Origin: Rhodococcus rhodochrous
GTDB taxonomy: Bacteria > Actinomycetota > Actinomycetes > Mycobacteriales > Mycobacteriaceae
NCBI RefSeq assembly: GCF_014854695.1
Contig: NZ_CP027558.1
Span: forward strand, 248,001 to 312,000
DNA: 64,000 nt
Direction of reading: 5' to 3'
Program-made: the position numbers and the translations under genes
The notes under the pieces: model-generated
The model's database searches: none
What the model was told of the DNA's origin: nothing
Seen by the model: the letters and a program-made list of their open reading frames with translations, nothing else
In this document: positions 17,601 to 26,583 of the stretch, in pieces
How the letters are laid out: the number at the start of each line of letters is the position of its first letter
Numbering within the stretch: the first letter of the stretch is position 1

Positions 17601-18695
17601 GTGTCGGCGAACGAGCATCTGCAAGGATCGCGTTCCGGTGCCGGCGGTGAGCAGGTCTCGGTGTTGTTGATCGCGGATCCGGGCGAGCCGGCGGCACTGG
17701 CCGAACGCATTGCGGAGTACCTGCCGGAACGCCTGCGCAGCTCTGCTCGCGTCGAGCGCCGGTGGACGGTGTGTGTGCGCAACGAACCGTATCTTCCCGA
17801 CGAGCAAGCGGAGTTCGCGGAGGTCATCGACACGGTCGATCCGTCTTCGGAACACGAAGACATCGTCGTCTACCTCACCGATCTGCCGCGCCGCGATGAC
17901 ACCCTGCCTGTGGTGGCCGACGTCAGCGCCGACCACAAATTCGCGCTCGTCTCGGTCGCGGGAGTGGGTGGTTTCGGCATCGAGCGTCGCGTTCGCACGG
18001 TCACCGAACTTGCGATCACCCACATACTCGGTGAGCCGGAACTCACGCCCGGGGCCGCGCGGCAGTTTCCGTCTACGCAGATCGAGGACGGCATCCGGTA
18101 TTTTGCGCCTTCGGGACTGCGGCGACTGCGGTTGTTGTCGGGGATGGTGCGTGCCAACCGGCCGTGGCGGCTGGTGACCGGACTGTCGAAGGTTCTCGTC
18201 GGCGCGTTCGCCACGGGGGCGATCGCCTTGGCCACCAATACGATCTGGTTGTTCGCCGACACGATGGGACCGTGGCGTATGAGTGCGGTGACGGTCCTGT
18301 CGATCATGGCGATGATTCTCTGGCTGATCCTCGACCATGAACTGTGAGAGCGTCCGAAATCACCGGAGGAGCGTGACCGTTCGGTGCTGTACAATACCGC
18401 GACCGTGGTGACCTTGACCGTCGGTGTCGTCGTGCTGCACGTGGCTCTGTTTTGTCTGCTGTTGGCTACTGCGAGTTTGACTCTTCCCCCGGAACTGTTG
18501 TCCCGTGTTCTCGGGCACGGGGTGAGCTTCTCCGATTATCTGACGCTCACCTGGTTGCTGACGTCCATTGCGACCATCGGTGGGGCGCTTGGGTCGGGGC
18601 TCGAGGACGACGCCGCCGTCCGAGAGGCGGCATACGGGGTCCGGCAACGGCAACGCATGGAGAAGATGAGCGAGGCGTCGAACGAGACGGGGTAG
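17601..18695 (+). pseudogene. Membrane protein gene interrupted by an in-frame TGA
   Basis: The frame runs from about 17601 (a GTG; start uncertain) to a TGA at 18345-18347 and continues open in the same frame to 18695. Before the stop are a soluble domain (SVLLIADPGEPAALAERIAE onward) and two hydrophobic helices (VGAFATGAIALATNTIWLF; TVLSIMAMILWLIL). After it come a charged linker (ERPKSPEERDRS), two more helices and a soluble tail. The join DHEL-stop-ERPKSPEER reads naturally with tryptophan, so a TGG-to-TGA change is the simplest explanation. I know of no named family. A GTG at 18384 could restart the second half. A damaged second copy of its 3' end lies near 20.0-20.1 kb. Confidence 0.65.
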
Positions 18696-18868
18696 GTGTC
18701 CTCGGGGCATCCGGTGGCGGGAACATCAAAGACGGATCAATCGAGATGGTTGTGGTCAGGTTTCGCACCTTGACCGGGGTTCGGTGAGACGGGGCCATCG
18801 TGACAAGAACGCAGTCTCGACCTCGTAGGTGAGATCCGGCCTGTGGTGGGGTGATCGGTGACCGAGTT
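18558..18868. repeat. Diverged direct repeat, copy A
   Basis: Covers the 3' end of the membrane-protein gene, its downstream spacer and the end of a LysR remnant. It aligns with copy B at about 20000-20325, for example TCGAGGACGACGCC with TCGAGGACGATGCC and CTCGGGGCATCCGG with CTCGGCGCCTCCGG. Similarity was judged by eye, so the edges are approximate. Confidence 0.65.
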
Positions 18869-18988
18869 GTCGTGATTCGTCTGAACCAGCCAATGCTTTC
18901 GTCGGTTTTCGGGTGGTGTCCGTGCAATGGGGGCCTTATCGGTGACCTGGTCGGCGCTCATTGTGGGCAACTGGGCAAAGAGATGATC
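18839..18988 (-). pseudogene. Remnant of a LysR-family gene (internal deletion)
   Basis: Read on the minus strand, this stretch encodes DHLFAQLPTMSADQVTDK and ARTPPENRRKHWL. These align with NHPLAQLPEVSVEQVTNE and ARKAPENWRNYWL in the intact LysR protein encoded at 20280-21248. It then jumps to NSVTDHPTTG, matching the C-terminal NSITESAHRTTG, so about 85 codons between are lost. It is a deleted paralogue of the neighbouring LysR gene and is not expected to be functional. Its DNA also supplies the last codons of the overlapping nucleoside hydrolase in another frame. Confidence 0.65.
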
Positions 18989-19977
18989 TGTGCGTCAGGC
19001 TCCCGAAGTGTCTGGGCATTCGGGAGCAGGGCGCTCATGAGAAGGGGGCCGAAATCGGCAGTCGCGGACAAGGCGATGCGGTGCCGCGATGCCGACGTGT
19101 CCGGTGATGCGTCCTCGTCGAAGGTCACGAGCGTGCGGCCACGATGCTCTCCGTCGGTTTCTACCGAAATCGTGCACGAGGGGGACTCGTTCAAGCTGAC
19201 CGAACCGAGGGCAATTGCTGCGGCAAGGGGGTCGTGCAACAGGCATTTGGAGTGGTCGAACTCCGGGTGTCGGTCGAGATAGTAGGCGAGCATCGTTGCA
19301 GCGAGTTGGACTGCCGGATCGGTGGATGCGGTCTGCAGCAGGTCCACGTCGGCTCGGGAAAGACTGTGATTGTTCGTGATGTCGAGTGGTACCAGCGTGA
19401 GATTCCGCCAGGGGGCAGAGAACACTTGCGATGCGGCGACGGGGTCGGCGAAGATGTTGGCCTCGGCGTGGGGGGAGACATTGCCGGGAACGAGGTGAGC
19501 GCCGCCCATGATGGTGATGGCACCGACAGTTTCTGGGAGAGTTTCGTCGATCGCCAGTGCGACCGCGATGTTCGTCAGTGGGCCGAGAGCGATGATGTGA
19601 AGCCGGGACCCGATCTCGTGAGCCGTTGCGACCAGCCGTTCTGCGGCGGCCATATGGTCCGTGGGCGTTTGGGACGGAGGTAAGTCCAGGCCGGCGAACC
19701 CGTTGGGTCCGTGGATCCATTGAGCACCTCCCCAAAATTCCCCGGTCATCGGTTCCTGTCTTCCTACTGCGACCGGGATATCGGGGCGGCCGGTCAGCGC
19801 GAGCCAGCGACGCGCGTTCTCTGCGGCCTGGTCCACAGCGACATTGCCGGCAACTGCTCCGATGCCACGCAGATCGGCGTGGCATTTGATGAGGTATATC
19901 AACGCCAGTGCATCATCGATTCCCGGATCACAATCGACGTAGAAGACGGGGTCCCCACTGATTGAGTTTTCTCCCAT
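18958..19977 (-). CDS. Inosine/uridine-preferring nucleoside hydrolase
   Basis: A 339-residue nucleoside hydrolase that cleaves the N-glycosidic bond of ribonucleosides. The calcium-binding motif DCDPGIDDALAL is at residues 15-26. The middle has GPLTNIAVAL and ITIMGGAHLVPGNVSPHAEANIFADP, and a C-terminal HDPLAAAIAL carries the conserved histidine. The ATG at 19977 begins just before the motif; no clear ribosome site is seen. The gene lies exactly between the two copies of a diverged repeat, and its last ten or so residues are read from LysR-remnant DNA. It therefore looks inserted or recombined here. Its role is nucleoside salvage, unrelated to its neighbours. Confidence 0.9.
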   Translation of the reverse strand: MGENSISGDPVFYVDCDPGIDDALALIYLIKCHADLRGIGAVAGNVAVDQAAENARRWLALTGRPDIPVAVGRQEPMTGEFWGGAQWIHGPNGFAGLDLPPSQTPTDHMAAAERLVATAHEIGSRLHIIALGPLTNIAVALAIDETLPETVGAITIMGGAHLVPGNVSPHAEANIFADPVAASQVFSAPWRNLTLVPLDITNNHSLSRADVDLLQTASTDPAVQLAATMLAYYLDRHPEFDHSKCLLHDPLAAAIALGSVSLNESPSCTISVETDGEHRGRTLVTFDEDASPDTSASRHRIALSATADFGPLLMSALLPNAQTLREPDAQIISLPSCPQ

Positions 19978-19999
19978 AGAAACGATTCTATCTTGAAAG

Positions 20000-20325
20000 C
20001 TGTTGTCGTTCTCTGTGACACGGTGACCCTCGGGCCGGGTCGGGTCGTCGAGGACGATGCCGTCCCAGAGGCGGTACGGGGTCCCGGGGCGGCAACGCAT
20101 GAAAGAACGAGACGAGCCAGGTGTCGAAGGACGCGGGCTCGTTGCCCTCGGCGCCTCCGGCGCAGGAGCATCGAAGGGGAAGACCGGTGAGATAGCGGGG
20201 TCAGGTCTCGCACGCTGAGCAATGGGTTCGGTAAGAAGGCACCAGTGATCGGAATGCCGATTCGAGGGGCCAGGAGAAGTCAGCCTGTCGTGCGGTGGGC
20301 ACTTTCGGTGATCGAGTTGTGAGGC
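20000..20325. repeat. Diverged direct repeat, copy B
   Basis: A degraded copy of the 3' end of the membrane-protein gene (VEDDAVPEAVRG matching LEDDAAVREAAYG, with frameshifts) and its spacer, running into the 3' end of the intact LysR gene. It is in the same order and orientation as copy A, and the nucleoside hydrolase lies between the copies. Confidence 0.6.
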
Positions 20326-21248
20326 CGGGTGGACCATGCTCCGGGCACGGTGTGGAGCGAGGCCACAGCGCGTGCTGTGTCGATGAAATTCTGTACGGGT
20401 TTGGATGCGACATCCGTGCGCCAGGCGATGGACAGCGCCGTGGGCGGGATGTCGGTCACCGGCACGAATGCCAGGCTCGGTCTGCTGTAGAAGCGCTGCG
20501 TCGAGGCTTGTGAGAATGCCACGCCGCGCTCGGCGAGGATCGCTTCGAAGCATTCGTCGACGGTGGCGACGTCTGCGCCGACCCGCACCGGTTCGCCTTG
20601 GCGCGATTCTGTGGCCAGCCAGTAGTTTCGCCAGTTCTCGGGGGCTTTGCGTGCGACGAAGAACTCGTTGGTGACCTGCTCGACGCTCACCTCGGGCAAC
20701 TGGGCGAGCGGATGATTCGCAGACACGACCATCACCCTGGGTTCGACGAACAGGGTTTCCATGCCCAGCCAGTCCTGCATCAACAGCGGGGGCCGGACGA
20801 AGGCGACATCGGAGGATCCGTCGGCCAACCCGACATACGGGTCGGAGAAGTCGTAGGAGTGCATCTGGACCTGGATGCCCGGATGCAGCGACTGGAACGT
20901 GCTGAGAATGTGCGGTGTGAGCTCTGCAGCTGCGTTGCCTTGGAAGCCGATGACCAACTTGCGGGTACTGACGCCGTGGGCGGCTTCGCGGGTGAGGTTG
21001 ACTGCTCGTTCGGCGTTCGCCAGCAACCGGCGGCTTTCGTCGAGCAGGATCTGGCCGGCAGGGGTCAGTTCGACATGCCTGCTGCTGCGCAGCAGCAGCA
21101 CTGCGCCGAGGTTCTGCTCGAGTTTGCGGATCTGCACGCTCAGTGAGGGCTGAGCGATGTGCAGACGGGCGGCTGCGCGCCCGAAGTGCAGCTCTTCGGC
21201 AACTGCCACGAAATAGGACAGAAGTCGCAGGTCGAGCTGGGGTTGCAT
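20280..21248 (-). CDS. LysR-family transcriptional regulator
   Basis: A 322-residue LysR protein. The N-terminal winged helix (LRLLSYFVAVAEELHFGRAAARLHIAQPSLSVQIRKLE) occupies about residues 7-45 and a periplasmic-binding-protein-like effector domain follows. The open frame extends over 200 codons upstream, but the ATG at 21248 starts the conserved domain. It is divergent from the hydrolase/dehydrogenase operon starting at 21466, and a CCTATC-N11-GATAGG dyad lies in the shared promoter region, the usual LysR arrangement. A deleted paralogue is present at 18839-18988. Confidence 0.92.
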   Translation of the reverse strand: MQPQLDLRLLSYFVAVAEELHFGRAAARLHIAQPSLSVQIRKLEQNLGAVLLLRSSRHVELTPAGQILLDESRRLLANAERAVNLTREAAHGVSTRKLVIGFQGNAAAELTPHILSTFQSLHPGIQVQMHSYDFSDPYVGLADGSSDVAFVRPPLLMQDWLGMETLFVEPRVMVVSANHPLAQLPEVSVEQVTNEFFVARKAPENWRNYWLATESRQGEPVRVGADVATVDECFEAILAERGVAFSQASTQRFYSRPSLAFVPVTDIPPTALSIAWRTDVASKPVQNFIDTARAVASLHTVPGAWSTRPHNSITESAHRTTG

Positions 21249-21294
21249 GTTTCCGAAGATAGACAACACCACCCCGGGAGACCAGTAGTCATTG

Positions 21295-21317
21295 CCTATC
21301 GATCCGGGCCGGATAGG
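21295..21317. promoter_or_regulatory. Candidate LysR operator, CCTATC-N11-GATAGG
   Basis: A dyad with 6-bp perfect arms and an 11-bp centre, partly extended (ATTGCCTATC against GATAGGTATT). It lies between the divergent LysR gene and the 21466 operon, 47 bp upstream of the LysR start. Confidence 0.55.
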
Positions 21318-21465
21318 TATTGGACGCACCCGGCGGACACGAGGTGTGATGGCTGTCATGGCCGGCACGGCATCCGGGAGGCCAGCACTTTCCGGATTCG
21401 GGTCGGCATACCGGAGCGAGTGCTCGCACTCGGCCTCGCTGTCTCCCTCATCGAAGGAATCCCAC

Positions 21466-21873
21466 ATGACCGTCACTACGCGTGCCCTCGACACGGCCGA
21501 CTGGGCTGCCTCGTTCACCGAGGCGAACAACACCGACCCCGAGATCCAGGCACACGGCAAGTACTTCACCTGCTCGTACCTGCTCGACATGACCGACCAC
21601 ACGTTCGTCATCCAGATGAGCCGCGGCAACGTGGTGGACATCGCGATCGACCCCGGTCCGCTGGATGTGCCGTACCAGTTCGCGCTGCGTGCCAGCGCGG
21701 ACACCTGGCGTAACTTCGGCGTCCCGGTGCCCGCCCCGATGTACCACGGCATCTGGGCCGCGAGCTTCCAGCGCGACATGAAGCTCGAAGGCGACATCCT
21801 GGTGCTGATGCAGAACCTGCGGTGCATCACCCGCCAGATCGAACTCCTGCGCACCGTCGGCGTCCCGGTCTGA
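21466..21873 (+). CDS. Small protein of unknown function, possibly SCP2-like
   Basis: A 135-residue protein. The pattern of a ligand-binding sheet (YFTCSYLLDMTDHTFVIQM, then GNVVDIAIDPG), followed by FALRASADTWRNF and a helix with DMKLEGDILVLMQNL, is reminiscent of sterol-carrier-protein-2 domains. I give this as a resemblance, not a firm assignment. The ATG follows an AAGGA site. It is the first gene of the operon controlled by the divergent LysR gene and lies 34 bp before an alpha/beta hydrolase. It may bind or present a hydrophobic substrate to the next enzymes. Confidence 0.65.
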   Translation: MTVTTRALDTADWAASFTEANNTDPEIQAHGKYFTCSYLLDMTDHTFVIQMSRGNVVDIAIDPGPLDVPYQFALRASADTWRNFGVPVPAPMYHGIWAASFQRDMKLEGDILVLMQNLRCITRQIELLRTVGVPV

Positions 21874-21907
21874 TCCTCCCACCCCCTTTGAGCCGTAAGG
21901 AACACTG

Positions 21908-22777
21908 ATGAGCAAGATTTCCCCGGTCACCGGCCACTACGTCGACGTCGACGTCGACGGACTGCTGTACAAGGTCTTCTACCTCGAGAACGGCACCGGC
22001 CAGCCGCTGGTGTGCCAGCACACCGCCGGCTGCCACAACCACCAGTGGCGCGGTCTGCTCGAAGACGAGGAGATCACCGCCAACTACCGTGTCATCGCCT
22101 ACGACCTGCCGCGGCACGGCAAGTCGGATCCGCCGGAGAACACCGAATGGTGGACCGAGGAATACCAGCTTTCCGCGGACCACTTCGCCAATTTCATCGT
22201 GGCGCTGTGCGACGCGCTCGAACTCGAGAACCCGATCTTCATGGGCTCCTCGTTCGGCGGGAACATCGCCCTGCAGCTTGCGCTTCGGCACCCTGACCGC
22301 TTCGCCGGCGTCATCCCTGTCGAGGGTGCGGACTACTCGCCCGGCTTCTACCTCGACTGGTGGCAGCACCCCCACGCCAACGCGGCACAGGTCTGCGCGA
22401 GCGGCGTGTGGGACCTCATGGCCCCGCAGTCGCCCGAGGCGGACCGCTGGAAGACCTGGTTCTACTACAGCCAGGGTTCCGAGTCCTTCCGCGGTGACCT
22501 GCACTTCTACTCGGTCGATCACGACCTGCGCGGAAAGCTCGCGGACATCGACGGTGACCGGTGCCCGGTTGTGATGCTGACCGGTGACTACGACTACCTC
22601 ACCACCCCCGAGGACAGCGCCCGCACTGCGGGGCAGATCCCGAACGCCGAGTTCATCGAAATGAAGGAGATCGGCCACTTCCCGATGAGCGAAAACCACA
22701 CGGTCTTCCGTGGATACCTCATCCGGGCACTCGAAATCCTCCAGGACAAGGCACGCAAGTCCGTCACCACCAGCTAG
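21908..22777 (+). CDS. Alpha/beta hydrolase
   Basis: A 289-residue hydrolase with QHTAGCHNHQWRG at the oxyanion position, YDLPRHGKSDPP, and the nucleophile elbow MGSSFGGNIAL at about residue 114. The acid is probably the aspartate in TGDYDYLTTPE, and the histidine is in IGHFPMSEN. The family covers esterases and C-C bond hydrolases. It lies between the small SCP2-like gene and an aldehyde dehydrogenase, so a hydrolysis step that releases an aldehyde precursor is plausible. The substrate is unknown. Confidence 0.87.
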   Translation: MSKISPVTGHYVDVDVDGLLYKVFYLENGTGQPLVCQHTAGCHNHQWRGLLEDEEITANYRVIAYDLPRHGKSDPPENTEWWTEEYQLSADHFANFIVALCDALELENPIFMGSSFGGNIALQLALRHPDRFAGVIPVEGADYSPGFYLDWWQHPHANAAQVCASGVWDLMAPQSPEADRWKTWFYYSQGSESFRGDLHFYSVDHDLRGKLADIDGDRCPVVMLTGDYDYLTTPEDSARTAGQIPNAEFIEMKEIGHFPMSENHTVFRGYLIRALEILQDKARKSVTTS

Positions 22778-22912
22778 TACCCACTCGCCCGCTCGGGTGT
22801 GGCCACCGAACGCGGGTGGCCACACCCGAGCGACCTGCATCGGCCTCGGCACCCCCTTCGGATGCCGACTGGCCGGGCGTGGCGATGAACCTTCACACAC
22901 TCGGCAGGAGCT

Positions 22913-24358
22913 ATGACCCACACTCTCCCCGCGGGCGTCCCCACCCAACTCTGGATCGGTGGAAAACTCGTCGATTCGTCTACCGGCACCACTTTCCCCG
23001 TAGAGGACCCCGCGACCGGTGCCGTGATTGCGCATGTTGCCGACGCCGCGCCCGAGGACGGACGCCGAGCTCTCGAACACGCCACTACCGTGCAAGGGGA
23101 CTGGGCGCGGACCCCCTCGCGTCGACGTGGCGAAATACTGCGCACCGCATTCGAACTCATCCATCAACGGGCAGACGACCTCGCGCGCACCATCACTCTC
23201 GAGATGGGTAAACCGCTCCACGAGGCGTATGCGGAGATCGAATACGGCGCATCATTCCTGCACTGGTTTGCCGAGGAAGCGAACCGAATCAGCGGGCGAA
23301 TCTCGCCGTCCCCGTCGGGAACCGGCACCATCGTCGTCACCAGAGAACCGGTCGGGCCGGTACTGGCCATCACCCCCTGGAACTTTCCGCTGGCCATGGC
23401 CACGCGCAAGATCGGTCCAGCACTGGCGGCCGGATGTTCGATCATCGTCAAACCAGCGGCCGAAACGCCTTTGACGATGCTGCTGGTCGGTCAGATTTTC
23501 GCCGATGCGGGTCTGCCCGAGGGTGTGCTGTCGATTCTGCCGACCTCCGATGCTGCAGCGCTGACCGCACCACTGATCGACAGTGCTGATCTGCGTAAGA
23601 TCACGTTTACCGGATCCACCGGTGTCGGCAAGCTGCTGGTTCGTCAATCAGCGGATCGGCTCCTGCGGATGTCGATGGAACTCGGAGGCAATGCCCCCTT
23701 CCTCGTGTTCGATGACGCTGATGTCGATGCAGCGGTCGACGGCGCGATGGCTGCAAAATTCCGCAACGGCGGCCAAGCATGTACAGCAGCCAACCGATTC
23801 CACGTCGCATGTAGCGTCGCAGAAGAGTTCAGCGAGAAGTTCACCGCACGCATCAGTGCCTTGCGCACCGGACACGGTCTCGAAGCAGGAACCGATATCG
23901 GACCGCTGATCACCGCGAAGCAGTGCGCCACCGTCGATGCTCTGGTCGAAGACGCCGTCGCGAAGGGTGCACGTATCCGCATCGGCGGTGGCCGTCCTGA
24001 CGGGCCGGGAACGTTCTATTCCCCGACCGTTCTCGACGGTGTGAGTCCCGACGCGCGTCTGCTGCGTGAGGAGATTTTCGGCCCGGTAGCCGCGATCACC
24101 ACCTTCGATACGGAGGACGAAGCGATCGCGGCGGCGAACAACACCGAATACGGCCTCGCTGCGTACTTCTACACCCAGAATCTCGACCGAGCGTCCCGAG
24201 TCGCCAACGCACTCGAGACCGGCATGGTCGGAATCAACCGAGGCATCATCGCCGACGCGGCCGCACCCTTCGGAGGGGTGAAGGAGTCCGGCTTCGGCCG
24301 CGAAGGATCGGTCGAAGGTATCGACGAGTATCTCGCCACCAAGTACATCGCACACTGA
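22913..24358 (+). CDS. NAD(P)-dependent aldehyde dehydrogenase (succinate-semialdehyde type)
   Basis: A 481-residue class I aldehyde dehydrogenase. It contains ITPWNFPLAMATRKIGPALAAG (cofactor-binding start), the catalytic glutamate in MELGGNAPF and the catalytic cysteine in NGGQACTAANRF. The C-terminus (PFGGVKESGFGREGSVEGI) is typical of succinate-semialdehyde dehydrogenases. An AGGAG site precedes the ATG at 22913. It ends the operon, with a 14-bp-arm hairpin 66 bp later. It oxidises an aliphatic aldehyde or semialdehyde to the acid. Confidence 0.92.
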   Translation: MTHTLPAGVPTQLWIGGKLVDSSTGTTFPVEDPATGAVIAHVADAAPEDGRRALEHATTVQGDWARTPSRRRGEILRTAFELIHQRADDLARTITLEMGKPLHEAYAEIEYGASFLHWFAEEANRISGRISPSPSGTGTIVVTREPVGPVLAITPWNFPLAMATRKIGPALAAGCSIIVKPAAETPLTMLLVGQIFADAGLPEGVLSILPTSDAAALTAPLIDSADLRKITFTGSTGVGKLLVRQSADRLLRMSMELGGNAPFLVFDDADVDAAVDGAMAAKFRNGGQACTAANRFHVACSVAEEFSEKFTARISALRTGHGLEAGTDIGPLITAKQCATVDALVEDAVAKGARIRIGGGRPDGPGTFYSPTVLDGVSPDARLLREEIFGPVAAITTFDTEDEAIAAANNTEYGLAAYFYTQNLDRASRVANALETGMVGINRGIIADAAAPFGGVKESGFGREGSVEGIDEYLATKYIAH

Positions 24359-24423
24359 TCACCGGTGGCAGCATCCAGACCGGCGAATGCCCCTGCCCTC
24401 AACAAACACTCGTGCGCCGGGGG

Positions 24424-24461
24424 CTGGTGAAGGACCCGCCGAACGGTGGGTCCTTCACCAG
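24424..24461. terminator. Bidirectional hairpin terminator
   Basis: A perfect 14-bp inverted repeat (CTGGTGAAGGACCC with GGGTCCTTCACCAG, 10-base loop) sits between the convergent aldehyde dehydrogenase and MHYT genes. Confidence 0.8.
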
Positions 24462-24469
24462 AGAGGTGG

Positions 24470-25402
24470 TTACCGCACTCGTTTGTGTGGCACTACCTGC
24501 ACATCACCCTTGCGAAGGGGATCGGCAGGTCGACGCGGAACGTCCCGACGAGTGTCGAGTTCAGCTGTGGCCTCCTGCCCCCGGTCACCGGGGTAGGGGA
24601 CAGCATCATTGATCTCCGCGCTCCACGTGGCGATCGCTTCGTCGACCTCGGTGTCGGCACTCTGGCGAGCGAGCACCAATGCGACGAGCGGCGTGGCCAG
24701 TATGATCGTGCCGAAAATGTATGCCGGAAGCATCAAATCGAGGAGCGTCGCGCCCTCCGGCATGGTGGCCGTCGGGTCCAAGGACGCGTGAACTCCAGCC
24801 ATGCCGGTGTAGTGCAATGCCGCCACTGCACAACCCATCACCAGCGCGCCGAGCAGACGGGTGGCTCGGATGAATGCCGTTCGTACCAACCACAACGCGG
24901 CGATGGATGCCCCGATCCCGATAGCCACCGAGGCGGCGACGAGTACCGGGTCGTGGGACAGTTCGCCGCGAATGCGGATAGCGGCCATGCCGCAGTAGTG
25001 CATCAGGCTCACCGCGACGCCCATCACGGCGCCGCCGATCAGTAACGCCGACCTGTCCAGGATCGGACGCCCGGCCAAGGCCCGTAGATCGACCAGCCAC
25101 AGCCCGAACAGGGTCGCGCTGATAGCGATGACCGCCGAGAGGATCGTCAGCATCGGGTCGTAGCGGATGATGGTGCCGGGCACCGCGAAGCCCATCATGG
25201 CGATGAAGTGGGTCATCCAGATCCCGACACCGCCGATGGACAGGGCTGCCATCACCAACCAGCGCCAGCGCGTCGGACCGAGTGGGGTGGTAGCGGCTCG
25301 GCGAGCGCAGGACAGGCCGACGAAGGACCCGGCGATCGAGGTGCCGTAGGCGAGAAAGAGCACCCACAGTCCCAGATCGAAATGGTGCATTTCGTGTGAC
25401 AT
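24470..25402 (-). CDS. MHYT-domain integral membrane sensor
   Basis: A 310-residue membrane protein with seven hydrophobic helices carrying the MHYT-type motifs MTHFIAMM, MHYCGMAAI and LHYTGMAGV. MHYT domains are thought to sense oxygen, carbon monoxide or nitric oxide through bound metal. The C-terminal 60 or so residues are soluble and charged, with no GGDEF, EAL or kinase domain, so it is a stand-alone sensor. AAGGAAC precedes the ATG. It is not linked to an operon and ends at the shared terminator. Confidence 0.88.
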   Translation of the reverse strand: MSHEMHHFDLGLWVLFLAYGTSIAGSFVGLSCARRAATTPLGPTRWRWLVMAALSIGGVGIWMTHFIAMMGFAVPGTIIRYDPMLTILSAVIAISATLFGLWLVDLRALAGRPILDRSALLIGGAVMGVAVSLMHYCGMAAIRIRGELSHDPVLVAASVAIGIGASIAALWLVRTAFIRATRLLGALVMGCAVAALHYTGMAGVHASLDPTATMPEGATLLDLMLPAYIFGTIILATPLVALVLARQSADTEVDEAIATWSAEINDAVPYPGDRGQEATAELDTRRDVPRRPADPLRKGDVQVVPHKRVR

Positions 25403-26502
25403 CAGTGTTCCTTACCAAGGCACGCTCAAGCACCTGCGCCGGCGGTCGCGTGCCGAACCGTCCGGGCAGGACTGCGATCTCGGCCCCCCGAGCAGCGACA
25501 GCAGCGTACCTAACGCGACTTATGTTTCAAACCAGACCAACGCAACGGGGCGACCCGGACAGCCTCGCCTCCTCGGTCGCGGCGGTTCCTTCGCTGAATG
25601 GTTGCCGACTCGACGTGGTGCACCGTGAAGGGCTGTATGCCCGATCTCCCTCAGGCAGTCAAAGGTCGAGTTCGTCGGCTGCACGATGTATGGACGAGTC
25701 TGCGTCCATGTACGGATTAAGGCTGAGGCCGTAGCAAAAACGATTGGCCTCTCCTTCGGCGGACGCCGGCCGTGGCGGTGGCGGACGCCACGCTGTCCGT
25801 CGGTGTCGGATTCCCGCTCGTTTCCTTCCGTCATCGCGTTGAGTTCGATCGCGACCGGTGGCGCGGCCGGTCGCCTGACCGCCGACGGGGCAGTCGACGA
25901 CTCCGGCCCCCTGCGCCGGAAGTGTCGTGCCCCGTCGGCTCTCCTCGTCAGCAGAAGATCGCCGGCGAGAAGATCAGGCGGTGCTCGTGCAGATTATTCG
26001 TTTTCTGCAAGATCATGCGTATTTTGAACAGGCCCGGTCGGTCTGGTGTCCATGTTTCGTCGAATGTCCCCTTCGTTCGGGTCGTCGGGAGGCTGTGATT
26101 CGTCCCGTCTTCGTGGCGGATCCCGGCCGCAAGGGATCAGTCGATGTCAATTCGAATTGCAGCTACCGGAACACGGTTCGGATTCTGTGGCATCCAACGG
26201 TCGCGGTTGGAAGGCCGGAATGTGTCGGATCGCCGACTGTGTGCTCATATCGGTGCGGCAGCGACCCGAATCGAGATCGCGATCGCGGCGGTGTCGAGCA
26301 TGTGGCAAGATGGGCCCGGAACTGGACTGGTCGTAGGAATCATTGCACGACAGCATATTTCGTATGTACTACAGGACTCTGTGCCGAAGGTTGTCCACCG
26401 CGTCGTCGAAAACATCCCCGAGTCGTAGATCGGTTCTGCTGGGGTGCTGGCGATGCGAGAGGCGCCGGACTCGGTGATATCCATGCCAGCGAAGCCGGGA
26501 AG
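25403..26502. other. Long non-coding or degraded region upstream of the BVMO gene
   Basis: About 1.1 kb with only short open frames that show no family motif on either strand. Compared with its neighbours it looks less constrained by third-position GC. It probably contains eroded gene remnants and, at its right end, the promoter of the Baeyer-Villiger monooxygenase. Confidence 0.45.
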
Positions 26503-26537
26503 TGTCCGAAGATGGGACAGCCATGTGAGGCGCACAT
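26503..26537. promoter_or_regulatory. Candidate activator site of the ketone operon (TGTCC-N7-GGACA, then ATGTG-N5-CACAT)
   Basis: TGTCC (26503-26507) and GGACA (26515-26519) form a dyad with a 7-bp centre. ATGTG (26523-26527) and CACAT (26533-26537) form a second. The same pair of elements, with the same 7-bp spacing in the first, lies before the AcoR-type regulator at 29765-29807. The site is 47-81 bp upstream of the monooxygenase start. Confidence 0.55.
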
Positions 26538-26583
26538 CACGATGATGGCTTTCACGTGACCTGCACTACAGAAAGGCTAGGAC

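Noticed and set aside
18345-18347. Selenocysteine at the in-frame TGA, given a nearby selD
   Set aside because: No selABC genes and no evident SECIS-like hairpin just downstream were seen, and the context favours an original Trp codon.
25927-26559. 210-codon plus-strand frame before the BVMO gene
   Set aside because: There is no motif or ribosome site. It overlaps the shared operator and other open frames equally long for GC-rich DNA.
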